Below are positions 10,168 through 23,417 of a stretch of DNA of 64,000 bases, one piece after another. The DNA is from Loxodes magnus (lineage: Eukaryota > Ciliophora > Karyorelictea > Loxodida > Loxodidae): contig CAMPDV010002000.1 in the NCBI GenBank assembly GCA_946699065.1, positions 20,964 to 84,963 of the forward strand, read 5' to 3'. The translations under genes were made by a program, and so were the position numbers. How positions within the stretch are numbered: position 1 is the stretch's first letter; each line of letters opens with the position of its first letter. The notes under the pieces are model-generated. The model ran no database searches. It was not told the DNA's origin and worked only from the letters and a program-made list of their open reading frames with translations.

Positions 10168-13100
10168 TCACTTTTCTTAGAAATCTTATCATTTTTTTAA
10201 ACTTCTAGTTCTTAAAACTTTCAAATACATAAACTGATCTTCAGACTCTTTTACTTGCTTTTCTTATTCACTTTTCTTAGAAATCTTATCATTCTTTTAA
10301 ACTTCTAGTTCTTAAAACTTTCAAATACATAAACTGATCTTCAGACTCTTTTACTTGCTTTTCTTATTCACTTTTCTTAGAAATCTTATCATTTTTTTAA
10401 ACTTCTAGTTCTTAAAACTTTCAAATACATAAACTGATCTTCAGACTCTTTTACTTGCTTTTCTTATTCACTTTTCTTAGAAATCTTATCTAGTTCTTAA
10501 AACCTTCAAATACATAAACTGATCTTCAGACTCTTTTACTTGCTTTTCTTATTCACTTTTCTTAGAAATCTTATCATTCTTTTAAACTTCTAGTTCTTAA
10601 AACTTTCAAATACATAAACTGATCTTTAGACTCTTTTACTTGCTTTTCTTATTCACTTTTCTTAGAAATCTTATCATTCTTTTAAACTTCTAGTTCTTAA
10701 AACTTTCAAATACATAAACTGATCTTCAGACTCTTTTACTTGCTTTTCTTATTCACTTTTCTTAGAAATCTTATCATTCTTTTAAACTTCTAGTTCTTAA
10801 AACTTTCAAATACATAAACTGATCTTCAGACTCTTTTACTTGCTTTTCTTATTCACTTTTCTTAGAAATCTTATCATTTTTTTAAACTTCTAGTTCTTAA
10901 AACTTTCAAATACATAAACTGATCTTTAGACTCTTTTACTTGCTTTTCTTATTCACTTTTCTTAGAAATCCTATCATTCTTTTAAACTTCTAGTTCTTAA
11001 AACTTTCAAATACATAAACTGATCTTCAGACTCTTTTACTTGCTTTTCTTATTCACTTTTCTTAGAAATCTTATCATTCTTTTAAACTTCTAGTTCTTAA
11101 AACTTTCAAATACATAAACTGATTTTCAGACTCTTTTACTTGCTTTTCTTATTCACTTTTCTTAGAAATCTTATCATTCTTTTAAACTTCTAGTTCTTAA
11201 AACTTTCAAATACATAAACTGATCTTCAGACTCTTTTACTTGCTTTTCTTATTCACTTTTCTTAGAAATCTTATCATTCTTTTAAACTTCTAGTTCTTAA
11301 AACTTTCAAATACATAAACTGATCTTCAGACTCTTTTACTTGCTTTTCTTATTCACTTTTCTTAGAAATCTTATCATTCTTTTAAACTTCTAGTTCTTAA
11401 AACTTTCAAATACATAAACTGATCTTCAGACTCTTTTACTTGCTTTTCTTATTCACTTTTCTTAGAAATCTCATCATTCTTTTAAACTTCTAGTTCTTAA
11501 AACTTTCAAATACATAAACTGATCTTCAGACTCTTTTACTTGCTTTTCTTATTCACTTTTCTTAGAAATCTTATCATTCTTTTAAACTTCTAGTTCTTAA
11601 AACTTTCAAATACATAAACTGATCTTCAGACTCTTTTACTTGCTTTTCTTATTCACTTTTCTTAGAAATCTCATCATTCTTTTAAACTTCTAGTTCTTAA
11701 AACTTTCAAATACATAAACTGATCTTCAGACTCTTTTACTTGCTTTTCTTATTCACTTTTCTTAGAAATCTTATCATTCTTTTAAACTTCTAGTTCTTAA
11801 AACTTTCAAATACATAAACTGATCTTCAGACTCTTTTACTTGCTTTTCTTATTCACTTTTCTTAGAAATCCTATCATTCTTTTAAATTTCTAGTTCTTAA
11901 AACTTTCAAATACATAAACTGATCTTCAGACTCTTTTACTTGCTTTTCTTATTCACTTTTCTTAGAAATCCTATCATTCTTTTATACTTCTAGTTCTTAA
12001 AACTTTCAAATACATAAATGAATCTTCAGACTCTTTTACTTGCTTTTCTTATTCACTTTTCTTAGAAATCCTATCATTTTTTTAAACTTCTAGTTCTTAA
12101 AACTTTCAAATACATAAACTGATCTTCAGACTCTTTTACTTGCTTTTCTTATTCTCTTTTCTTAGAAATCTTATATAGTTCTTAAAACTTTCAAATACAT
12201 AAACTGATCTTCAGACTCTTTTACTTGCTTTTTTTATTCATTTTTTTAGAAATCTTATCTAGTTCTTAAAACTTTCAAATACATAAACTGATCTTCAGAC
12301 TCTTTTACTTGCTTTTCTTATTCACTTTTCTTAGAAATCTCATCATTCTTTTAAACTTCTAGTTCTTAAAACTTTCAAATACATAAACTGATCTTCAGAC
12401 TCTTTTACTTGCTTTTCTTATTCACTTTTCTTAGAAATCCTATCATTCTTTTAAACTTCTAGTTCTTAAAACTTTCAAATACATAAACTGATCTTCAGAC
12501 TCTTTTACTTGCTTTTCTTATTCACTTTTCTTAGAAATCCTATCATTCTTTTAAACTTCTAGTTCTTAAAACTTTCAAATACATAAACTGATCTTCAGAC
12601 TCTTTTACTTGCTTTTCTTATTCACTTTTCTTAGAAATCCTATCATTCTTTTAAACTTCTAGTTCTTAAAACTTTCAAATACATAAACTGATCTTCAGAC
12701 TCTTTTACTTGCTTTTCTTATTCACTTTTCTTAGAAATCCTATCATTCTTTTAAACTTCTAGTTCTTAAAACTTTCAAATACATAAACTGATCTTCAGAC
12801 TCTTTTACTTGCTTTTCTTATTCACTTTTCTTAGAAATCCTATCATTCTTTTAAACTTCTAGTTCTTAAAACTTTCAAATACATAAACTGATCTTCAGAC
12901 TCTTTTACTTGCTTTTCTTATTCTCTTTTCTTAGAAATCTTATATAGTTCTTAAAACTTTCAAATACATAAACTGATCTTCAGACTCTTTTACTTGCTTT
13001 TCTTATTCACTTTTCTTAGAAATCTTATCTAGTTCTTAAAACTTTCAAATACATAAACTAATCTTCAGACTCTTTTACTTGCTTTTCTTATTCACTTTTC

Positions 13101-13591
13101 TTAGAAATCCTATCATTCTTTTAAACTTCTAGTTCTTAAAACTTTCAAATACATAAACTGATCTTCAGACTCTTTTACTTGCTTTTCTTATTCACTTTTC
13201 TTAGAAATCTTATCATTCTTTTAAACTTCTAGTTCTTAAAACTTTCAAATACATAAACTGATCTTCAGACTCTTTTACTTGCTTTTCTTATTCACTTTTC
13301 TTAGAAATCTTATCATTCTTTTAAACTTCTAGTTCTTAAAACTTTCAAATACATAAACTGATCTTCAGACTCTTTTACTTGCTTTTCTTATTCACTTTTC
13401 TTAGAAATCCTATCATTCTTTTAAACTTCTAGTTCTTAAAACTTTCAAATACATAAACTGATCTTCAGACTCTTTTACTTGCTTTTCTTATTCACTTTTC
13501 TTAGAAATCTTATCATTCTTTTAAACTTCTAGTTCTTAAAACTTTCAAATACATAAACTGATCTTCAGACTCTTTTACTTGCTTTTCTTAT

Positions 13592-14786
13592 TCTCTTTTC
13601 TTAGAAATCTTATATAGTTCTTAATACTTTCAAATACATAAACTGATCTTCAGACTCTTTTACTTGCTTTTCTTATTCTCTTTTCTTAGAAATCTTATAT
13701 AGTTCTTAAAACTTTCAAATACATAAACTGATCTTCAGACTCTTTTACTTGCTTTTCTTATTCACTTTTCTTAGAAATCTTATCTAGTTCTTAAAACTTT
13801 CAAATACATAAACTGATCTTCAGACTCTTTTACTTGCTTTTCTTATTCACTTTTCTTAGAAATCTTATCATTTTTTTAAACTTCTAGTTCTTAAAACTTT
13901 CAAATACATAAACTGATCTTTAGACTCTTTTACTTGCTTTTCTTATTCACTTTTCTTAGAAATCCTATCATTCTTTTAAACTTTTAGTTCTTAAAACTTT
14001 CAAATACATAAACTGATCTTCAGACTCTTTTACTTGCTTTTCTTATTCACTTTTCTTAGAAATCTTATCTAGTTCTTAAAACTTTCAAATACATAAACTG
14101 ATCTTTAGACTCTTTTACTTGCTTTTCTTATTCACTTTTCTTAGAAATCCTATCATTCTTTTAAACTTCTAGTTCTTAAAACTTTCAAATACATAAACTG
14201 ATCTTCAGACTCTTTTACTTGCTTTTCTTATTCACTTTTCTTAGAAATCTTATCATTCTTTTAAACTTCTAGTTCTTAAAACTTTCAAATACATAAACTG
14301 ATCTTCAGACTCTTTTACTTGCTTTTCTTATTCACTTTTCTTAGAAATCTTATATAGTTCTTAAAACTTTCAAATACATAAACTGATCTTCAGACTCTTT
14401 TACTTGCTTTTCTTATTCACTTTTCTTAGAAATCTTATCTAGTTCTTAAAACTTTCAAATACATAAACTGATCTTCAGACTCTTTTACTTGCTTTTCTTA
14501 TTCACTTTTCTTAGAAATCTTATCATTTTTTTAAACTTCTAGTTCTTAAAACTTTCAAATACATAAACTGATCTTCAGACTCTTTTACTTGCTTTTCTTA
14601 TTCACTTTTCTTAGAAATCTTATCTAGTTCTTAAAACCTTCAAATACATAAACTGATCTTCAGACTCTTTTACTTGCTTTTCTTATTCACTTTTCTTAGA
14701 AATCCTATCATTCTTTTAAACTTCTAGTTCTTAAAACTTTCAAATACATAAACTGATCTTCAGACTCTTTTACTTGCTTTTCTTAT
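13592..14786 (+). repeat. 1295-bp higher-order repeat, displaced copy 3 (13 monomers)
   Basis: Monomers 1-13 of the 1295-bp block recur here with all diagnostic marks (CTTAATACTTT near 13623, AAACTTTTAG near 13985, AAAACC near 14637). The offset is 6014 bp from copy 1 and 4719 bp from copy 2. The intervening 10.2-13.6 kb does not carry this block. It looks like a re-insertion or the remnant of a once-longer tandem run, and it overlaps the start of the 1455-bp HOR. Confidence 0.91.
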
Positions 14787-16056
14787 TCACTTTTCTTAGA
14801 AATCTTATCATTCTTTTAAACTTCTAGTTCTTAAAACTTTCAAATACATAAACTGATCTTCAGACTCTTTTACTTGCTTTTCTTATTCACTTTTCTTAGA
14901 AATCTTATCATTCTTTTAAACTTCTAGTTCTTAAAACTTTCAAATACATAAACTGATCTTCAGACTCTTTTACTTGCTTTTCTTATTCACTTTTCTTAGA
15001 AATCTTATCATTCTTTTAAACTTCTAGTTCTTAAAACTTTCAAATACATAAACTGATCTTCAGACTCTTTTACTTGCTTTTCTTATTCACTTTTCTTAGA
15101 AATCTTATCATTTTTTTAAACTTCTAGTTCTTAAAACTTTCAAATACATAAACTGATCTTCAGACTCTTTTACTTGCTTTTCTTATTCACTTTTCTTAGA
15201 AATCTTATCTAGTTCTTAAAACCTTCAAATACATAAACTGATCTTCAGACTCTTTTACTTGCTTTTCTTATTCACTTTTCTTAGAAATCCTATCATTCTT
15301 TTAAACTTCTAGTTCTTAAAACTTTCAAATACATAAACTGATCTTCAGACTCTTTTACTTGCTTTTCTTATTCACTTTTCTTAGAAATCTTATCATTCTT
15401 TTAAACTTCTAGTTCTTAAAACTTTCAAATACATAAACTGATTTTCAGACTCTTTTACTTGCTTTTCTTATTCACTTTTCTTAGAAATCTTATCATTCTT
15501 TTAAACTTCTAGTTCTTAAAACTTTCAAATACATAAACTGATCTTCAGACTCTTTTACTTGCTTTTCTTATTCACTTTTCTTAGAAATCTCATCATTTTT
15601 TTAAACTTCTAGTTCTTAAAACTTTCAAATACATAAACTGATCTTCAGACTCTTTTACTTGCTTTTCTTATTCACTTTTCTTAGAAATCCTATCATTCTT
15701 TTAAACTTCTAGTTCTTAAAACTTTCAAATACATAAACTGATCTTCAGACTCTTTTACTTGCTTTTCTTATTCACTTTTCTTAGAAATCCTATCATTCTT
15801 TTAAACTTCTAGTTCTTAAAACTTTCAAATACATAAACTGATCTTCAGACTCTTTTACTTGCTTTTCTTATTCACTTTTCTTAGAAATCTTATCTAGTTC
15901 TTAAAACTTTCAAATACATAAACTGATCTTCAGACTCTTTTACTTGCTTTTCTTATTCACTTTTCTTAGAAATCTTATCATTTTTTTAAACTTCTAGTTC
16001 TTAAAACTTTCAAATACATAAACTGATCTTCAGACTCTTTTACTTGCTTTTCTTAT
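14602..16056 (+). repeat. 1455-bp higher-order repeat, copy 1
   Basis: This fifteen-monomer block (3 S + 12 L) starts with the AAAACC-marked S unit. Its order is S, CCTATC, three CTTATC, ATTTTTTT L, a second AAAACC S, CCTATC, CTTATC with GATTTTCAG, CTTATC, CTCATC with ATTTTTTT, two CCTATC, S1 and ATTTTTTT L. AAAACC marks at 14637, 15222, 16092 and 16677 are spaced 585, 870 and 585 bp, which fixes the 1455-bp period. Confidence 0.91.
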
Positions 16057-17326
16057 TCACTTTTCTTAGAAATCTTATCTAGTTCTTAAAACCTTCAAAT
16101 ACATAAACTGATCTTCAGACTCTTTTACTTGCTTTTCTTATTCACTTTTCTTAGAAATCCTATCATTCTTTTAAACTTCTAGTTCTTAAAACTTTCAAAT
16201 ACATAAACTGATCTTCAGACTCTTTTACTTGCTTTTCTTATTCACTTTTCTTAGAAATCTTATCATTCTTTTAAACTTCTAGTTCTTAAAACTTTCAAAT
16301 ACATAAACTGATCTTCAGACTCTTTTACTTGCTTTTCTTATTCACTTTTCTTAGAAATCTTATCATTCTTTTAAACTTCTAGTTCTTAAAACTTTCAAAT
16401 ACATAAACTGATCTTCAGACTCTTTTACTTGCTTTTCTTATTCACTTTTCTTAGAAATCTTATCATTCTTTTAAACTTCTAGTTCTTAAAACTTTCAAAT
16501 ACATAAACTGATCTTCAGACTCTTTTACTTGCTTTTCTTATTCACTTTTCTTAGAAATCTTATCATTTTTTTAAACTTCTAGTTCTTAAAACTTTCAAAT
16601 ACATAAACTGATCTTCAGACTCTTTTACTTGCTTTTCTTATTCACTTTTCTTAGAAATCTTATCTAGTTCTTAAAACCTTCAAATACATAAACTGATCTT
16701 CAGACTCTTTTACTTGCTTTTCTTATTCACTTTTCTTAGAAATCCTATCATTCTTTTAAACTTCTAGTTCTTAAAACTTTCAAATACATAAACTGATCTT
16801 CAGACTCTTTTACTTGCTTTTCTTATTCACTTTTCTTAGAAATCTTATCATTCTTTTAAACTTCTAGTTCTTAAAACTTTCAAATACATAAACTGATTTT
16901 CAGACTCTTTTACTTGCTTTTCTTATTCACTTTTCTTAGAAATCTTATCATTCTTTTAAACTTCTAGTTCTTAAAACTTTCAAATACATAAACTGATCTT
17001 CAGACTCTTTTACTTGCTTTTCTTATTCACTTTTCTTAGAAATCTCATCATTTTTTTAAACTTCTAGTTCTTAAAACTTTCAAATACATAAACTGATCTT
17101 CAGACTCTTTTACTTGCTTTTCTTATTCACTTTTCTTAGAAATCCTATCATTCTTTTAAACTTCTAGTTCTTAAAACTTTCAAATACATAAACTGATCTT
17201 CAGACTCTTTTACTTGCTTTTCTTATTCACTTTTCTTAGAAATCCTATCATTCTTTTAAACTTCTAGTTCTTAAAACTTTCAAATACATAAACTGATCTT
17301 CAGACTCTTTTACTTGCTTTTCTTAT
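16057..17326 (+). repeat. 1455-bp higher-order repeat, copy 2 (13 monomers)
   Basis: It follows copy 1 directly and keeps the same order, including the rare CTCATC-ATTTTTTT unit (near 17041, against 15590 in copy 1). After 17326 it departs: copy 1 has S1 where this copy has another CCTATC L unit, followed by S2, S1 and ATTTTTTT L. That exit sequence (S2-S1-ATTTTTTT L) is the same starter used by the blocks at 19066, 20136, 21491 and 25557. Confidence 0.9.
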
Positions 17327-19065
17327 TCACTTTTCTTAGAAATCCTATCATTCTTTTAAACTTCTAGTTCTTAAAACTTTCAAATACATAAACTGATCTT
17401 CAGACTCTTTTACTTGCTTTTCTTATTCTCTTTTCTTAGAAATCTTATATAGTTCTTAAAACTTTCAAATACATAAACTGATCTTCAGACTCTTTTACTT
17501 GCTTTTCTTATTCACTTTTCTTAGAAATCTTATCTAGTTCTTAAAACTTTCAAATACATAAACTGATCTTCAGATCTTTTACTTGCTTTTCTTATTCACT
17601 TTTCTTAGAAATCTTATCATTTTTTTAAACTTCTAGTTCTTAAAACTTTCAAATACATAAACTGATCTTCAGACTCTTTTACTTGCTTTTCTTATTCACT
17701 TTTCTTAGAAATCCTATCATTCTTTTAAACTTCTAGTTCTTAAAACTTTCAAATACATAAACTGATCTTCAGACTCTTTTACTTGCTTTTCTTATTCACT
17801 TTTCTTAGAAATCTTATCATTTTTTTAAACTTCTAGTTCTTAAAACTTTCAAATACATAAACTGATCTTCAGACTCTTTTACTTGCTTTTCTTATTCACT
17901 TTTCTTAGAAATCTTATCTAGTTCTTAAAACTTTCAAATACATAAACTGATCTTCAGACTCTTTTACTTGCTTTTCTTATTCACTTTTCTTAGAAATCTT
18001 ATCATTTTTTTAAACTTCTAGTTCTTAAAACTTTCAAATACATAAACTGATCTTCAGACTCTTTTACTTGCTTTTCTTATTCACTTTTCTTAGAAATCTT
18101 ATCATTCTTTTAAACTTCTAGTTCTTAAAACTTTCAAATACATAAACTGATTTTCAGACTCTTTTACTTGCTTTTCTTATTCACTTTTCTTAGAAATCTT
18201 ATCATTCTTTTAAACTTCTAGTTCTTAAAACTTTCAAATACATAAACTGATCTTCAGACTCTTTTACTTGCTTTTCTTATTCACTTTTCTTAGAAATCTT
18301 ATCTAGTTCTTAAAACTTTCAAATACATAAACTAATCTTCAGACTCTTTTACTTGCTTTTCTTATTCACTTTTCTTAGAAATCTCATCATTCTTTTAAAC
18401 TTCTAGTTCTTAAAACTTTCAAATACATAAACTGATCTTCAAACTCTTTTACTTGCTTTTCTTATTCACTTTTCTTAGAAATCTTATCATTCTTTTAAAC
18501 TTCTAGTTCTTAAAACTTTCAAATACATAAACTGATCTTCAGACTCTTTTACTTGCTTTTCTTATTCACTTTTCTTAGAAATCTTATCATTCTTTTAAAC
18601 TTCTAGTTCTTAAAACTTTCAAATACATAAACTGATCTTCAGACTCTTTTACTTGCTTTTCTTATTCACTTTTCTTAGAAATCCTATCATTCTTTTAAAC
18701 TTCTAGTTCTTAAAACTTTCAAATACATAAACTGATCTTCAGACTCTTTTACTTGCTTTTCTTATTCACTTTTCTTAGAAATCCTATCATTCTTTTAAAC
18801 TTCTAGTTCTTAAAACTTTCAAATACATAAACTGATCTTCAGACTCTTTTACTTGCTTTTCTTATTCACTTTTCTTAGAAATCCTATCATTCTTTTAAAC
18901 TTCTAGTTCTTAAAACTTTCAAATACATAAACTGATCTTCAGACTCTTTTACTTGCTTTTCTTATTCACTTTTCTTAGAAATCCTATCATTCTTTTAAAC
19001 TTCTAGTTCTTAAAACTTTCAAATACATAAACTGATCTTCAGACTCTTTTACTTGCTTTTCTTAT

Positions 19066-20135
19066 TCTCTTTTCTTAGAAATCTTATAAAGTTCTTAAAA
19101 CTTTCAAATACATAAACTGATCTTCAGACTCTTTTACTTGCTTTTCTTATTCACTTTTCTTAGAAATCTTATCTAGTTCTTAAAACTTTCAAATACATAA
19201 ACTGATCTTCAGACTCTTTTACTTGCTTTTCTTATTCACTTTTCTTAGAAATCTTATCATTTTTTTAAACTTCTAGTTCTTAAAACTTTCAAATACATAA
19301 ACTGATCTTTAGACTCTTTTACTTGCTTTTCTTATTCACTTTTCTTAGAAATCTTATCATTCTTTTAAACTTCTAGTTCTTAAAACTTTCAAATACATAA
19401 ACTGATCTTCAGACTCTTTTACTTGCTTTTCTTATTCACTTTTCTTAGAAATCTTATCATTTTTTTAAACTTCTAGTTCTTAAAACTTTCAAATACATAA
19501 ACTGATCTTTAGACTCTTTTACTTGCTTTTCTTATTCACTTTTCTTAGAAATCTTATCATTCTTTTAAACTTCTAGTTCTTAAAACTTTCAAATACATAA
19601 ACTGATCTTCAGACTCTTTTACTTGCTTTTCTTATTCACTTTTCTTAGAAATCTCATCATTCTTTTAAACTTCTAGTTCTTAAAACTTTCAAATACATAA
19701 ACTGATCTTCAGACTCTTTTACTTGCTTTTCTTATTCACTTTTCTTAGAAATCTTATCATTCTTTTAAACTTCTAGTTCTTAAAACTTTCAAATACATAA
19801 ATGAATCTTCAGACTCTTTTACTTGCTTTTCTTATTCACTTTTCTTAGAAATCCTATCATTCTTTTAAACTTCTAGTTCTTAAAACTTTCAAATACATAA
19901 ACTGATCTTCAGACTCTTTTACTTGCTTTTCTTATTCACTTTTCTTAGAAATCCTATCATTCTTTTAAACTTCTAGTTCTTAAAACTTTCAAATACATAA
20001 ACTGATCTTCAGACTCTTTTACTTGCTTTTCTTATTCACTTTTCTTAGAAATCCTATCATTCTTTTAAACTTCTAGTTCTTAAAACTTTCAAATACATAA
20101 ACTGATCTTCAGACTCTTTTACTTGCTTTTCTTAT
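19066..20135 (+). repeat. 1070-bp block, first of the 19-22 kb series
   Basis: Eleven monomers: S2 (with TATAAAG), S1, ATTTTTTT L with GATCTTTAG, CTTATC, ATTTTTTT L with GATCTTTAG, CTTATC, CTCATC, CTTATC with AAATGAATC, and three CCTATC. The next block (20136) repeats this order with extra units. The AAATGAAT mark near 19800 is the only place in this block with a + strand ATG. Confidence 0.86.
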
Positions 20136-21490
20136 TCTCTTTTCTTAGAAATCTTATATAGTTCTTAAAACTTTCAAATACATAAACTGATCTTCAGACT
20201 CTTTTACTTGCTTTTCTTATTCACTTTTCTTAGAAATCTTATCTAGTTCTTAAAACTTTCAAATACATAAACTGATCTTCAGACTCTTTTACTTGCTTTT
20301 CTTATTCACTTTTCTTAGAAATCTTATCATTTTTTTAAACTTCTAGTTCTTAAAACTTTCAAATACATAAACTGATCTTTAGACTCTTTTACTTGCTTTT
20401 CTTATTCACTTTTCTTAGAAATCTTATCATTCTTTTAAACTTCTAGTTCTTAAAACTTTCAAATACATAAACTGATCTTCAGACTCTTTTACTTGCTTTT
20501 CTTATTCACTTTTCTTAGAAATCTTATCTAGTTCTTAAAACTTTCAAATACATAAACTGATCTTCAGACTCTTTTACTTGCTTTTCTTATTCACTTTTCT
20601 TAGAAATCTTATCATTTTTTTAAACTTCTAGTTCTTAAAACTTTCAAATACATAAACTGATCTTTAGACTCTTTTACTTGCTTTTCTTATTCACTTTTCT
20701 TAGAAATCTTATCATTCTTTTAAACTTCTAGTTCTTAAAACTTTCAAATACATAAACTGATCTTCAGACTCTTTTACTTGCTTTTCTTATTCACTTTTCT
20801 TAGAAATCTCATCATTCTTTTAAACTTCTAGTTCTTAAAACTTTCAAATACATAAACTGATCTTCAGACTCTTTTACTTGCTTTTCTTATTCACTTTTCT
20901 TAGAAATCTTATCATTCTTTTAAACTTCTAGTTCTTAAAACTTTCATATACATAAATGAATCTTCAGACTCTTTTACTTGCTTTTCTTATTCACTTTTCT
21001 TAGAAATCCTATCATTCTTTTAAACTTCTAGTTCTTAAAACTTTCAAATACATAAACTGATCTTCAGACTCTTTTACTTGCTTTTCTTATTCACTTTTCT
21101 TAGAAATCTTATCATTCTTTTAAACTTCTAGTTCTTAAAACTTTCAAATACATAAATGAATCTTCAGACTCTTTTACTTGCTTTTCTTATTCACTTTTCT
21201 TAGAAATCCTATCATTCTTTTAAACTTCTAGTTCTTAAAACTTTCAAATACATAAACTGATCTTCAGACTCTTTTACTTGCTTTTCTTATTCACTTTTCT
21301 TAGAAATCCTATCATTCTTTTAAACTTCTAGTTCTTAAAACTTTCAAATACATAAACTGATCTTCAGACTCTTTTACTTGCTTTTCTTATTCACTTTTCT
21401 TAGAAATCTTATCATTCTTTTAAACTTCTAGTTCTTAAAACTTTCAAATACATAAACTGATCTTCAGACTCTTTTACTTGCTTTTCTTAT
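20136..21490 (+). repeat. 1355-bp block, second of the 19-22 kb series
   Basis: Fourteen monomers, the same series as 19066-20135 with three more units: an S1 before the second ATTTTTTT L, and an extra CTTATC L with AAATGAATC plus its neighbour. The first AAATGAATC unit (near 20957) also has TTCATATAC. The two related blocks of different length show that the HOR changes size by whole monomers between neighbouring copies. Confidence 0.86.
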
Positions 21491-22245
21491 TCTCTTTTCT
21501 TAGAAATCTTATATAGTTCTTAAAACTTTCAAATACATAAACTGATCTTCAGACTCTTTTACTTGCTTTTCTTATTCACTTTTCTTAGAAATCTTATCTA
21601 GTTCTTAAAACTTTCAAATACATAAACTGATCTTCAGACTCTTTTACTTGCTTTTCTTATTCACTTTTCTTAGAAATCTTATCATTTTTTTAAACTTCTA
21701 GTTCTTAAAACTTTCAAATACATAAACTGATCTTTAGACTCTTTTACTTGCTTTTCTTATTCACTTTTCTTAGAAATCTTATCATTTTTTTAAACTTCTA
21801 GTTCTTAAAACTTTCAAATACATAAACTGATCTTTAGACTCTTTTACTTGCTTTTCTTATTCACTTTTCTTAGAAATCTTATCATTCTTTTAAACTTCTA
21901 GTTCTTAAAACTTTCAAATACATAAACTGATCTTCAGACTCTTTTACTTGCTTTTCTTATTCACTTTTCTTAGAAATCTTATCTAGTTCTTAAAACTTTC
22001 AAATACATAAACTGATCTTCAGACTCTTTTACTTGCTTTTCTTATTCACTTTTCTTAGAAATCTTATCATTTTTTTAAACTTCTAGTTCTTAAAACTTTC
22101 AAATACATAAACTGATCTTTAGACTCTTTTACTTGCTTTTCTTATTCACTTTTCTTAGAAATCTTATCATTCTTTTAAACTTCTAGTTCTTAAAACTTTC
22201 AAATACATAAACTGATCTTCAGACTCTTTTACTTGCTTTTCTTAT
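21491..22245 (+). repeat. Third block of the 19-22 kb series, truncated
   Basis: It begins S2, S1, then two ATTTTTTT L units with GATCTTTAG, CTTATC, S1, ATTTTTTT L and CTTATC. It is cut off by the scrambled junction that starts in the next S1 unit. The S2-S1-ATTTTTTT-ATTTTTTT-CTTATC-S order recurs from 25557 inside the first 2.4-kb HOR copy. Confidence 0.85.
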
Positions 22246-22425
22246 TCACTTTTCTTAGAAATCTTATCTAGTTCTTAAAACTTTCAAATACATAAACTGA
22301 AATCTTATCATTCTTTTAAACTTCTAGTTCTTAAAACTTTCAAATACATAAACTGATCTTCAGACTCTTTTAAACTTTTCTTAGAAATCTATCATCTCTT
22401 AGACTCTTTTACTTGCTTTTCTTAT
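22246..22425 (+). repeat. Scrambled 180-bp segment with several internal junctions
   Basis: An S1 unit starting at 22246 jumps at about 22300 from CTGA straight into AATCTTATCATT, skipping the CTTCAGACT to CTTAG segment. After the next CAGACTCTTTT it switches to AAACTT, then to TTCTTAGAAATC, then through ATCTATCATCTCTTAGACTC back into register. Each junction shares 2-7 bp with the normal sequence (GA, CTTTTA, ACTT). The segment is made only of satellite sequence, with no foreign insert. It reads as a multi-step template-switch or break-repair event, although an assembly or consensus fault is possible. Confidence 0.82.
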
Positions 22426-23325
22426 TCACTTTTCTTAGAAATCTTATCATTCTTTTAAACTTCTAGTTCTTAAAACTTTCAAATACATAAACTGATCTTC
22501 AAACTCTTTTACTTGCTTTTCTTATTCACTTTTCTTAGAAATCTTATCATTCTTTTAAACTTCTAGTTCTTAAAACTTTCAAATACATAAACTGATCTTC
22601 AGACTCTTTTACTTGCTTTTCTTATTCACTTTTCTTAGAAATCTCATCATTCTTTTAAACTTCTAGTTCTTAAAACTTTCAAATACATAAACTGATCTTC
22701 AGACTCTTTTACTTGCTTTTCTTATTCACTTTTCTTAGAAATCTTATCATTCTTTTAAACTTCTAGTTCTTAAAACTTTCAAATACATAAACTGATCTTC
22801 AGACTCTTTTACTTGCTTTTCTTATTCACTTTTCTTAGAAATCTTATCATTCTTTTAAACTTCTAGTTCTTAAAACTTTCAAATACATAAACTGATCTTC
22901 AGACTCTTTTACTTGCTTTTCTTATTCACTTTTCTTAGAAATCCTATCATTCTTTTAAACTTCTAGTTCTTAAAACTTTCAAATACATAAACTGATCTTC
23001 AGACTCTTTTACTTGCTTTTCTTATTCACTTTTCTTAGAAATCTTATCATTTTTTTAAACTTCTAGTTCTTAAAACTTTCAAATACATAAACTGATCTTT
23101 AGACTCTTTTACTTGCTTTTCTTATTCACTTTTCTTAGAAATCTTATCATTTTTTTAAACTTCTAGTTCTTAAAACTTTCAAATACATAAACTGATCTTT
23201 AGACTCTTTTACTTGCTTTTCTTATTCACTTTTCTTAGAAATCTTATCATTCTTTTAAACTTCTAGTTCTTAAAACTTTCAAATACATAAACTGATCTTC
23301 AGACTCTTTTACTTGCTTTTCTTAT

Positions 23326-23417
23326 TCACTTTTCTTAGAAAATCATTTTTTTATCTAGTTCTTAAAACTTTCAAATACATAAACTGATCTTCAGACTCTT
23401 TTACTTGCTTTTCTTAT
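23326..23417 (+). repeat. 92-bp chimeric monomer
   Basis: At the indel site this unit reads CTTAGAAAATCATTTTTTTATCTAG. The left part comes from an ATTTTTTT L unit and the right part is the TATCTAG of an S1 unit. The result is 7 bp longer than S and 8 bp shorter than L. It occupies the place where an S1 unit stands in the parallel block after 21491. Confidence 0.85.

Noticed and set aside
22246..22425. Unique spacer or gene fragment at the register break
   Set aside because: Every piece maps to part of the monomer. Only the order is disturbed.
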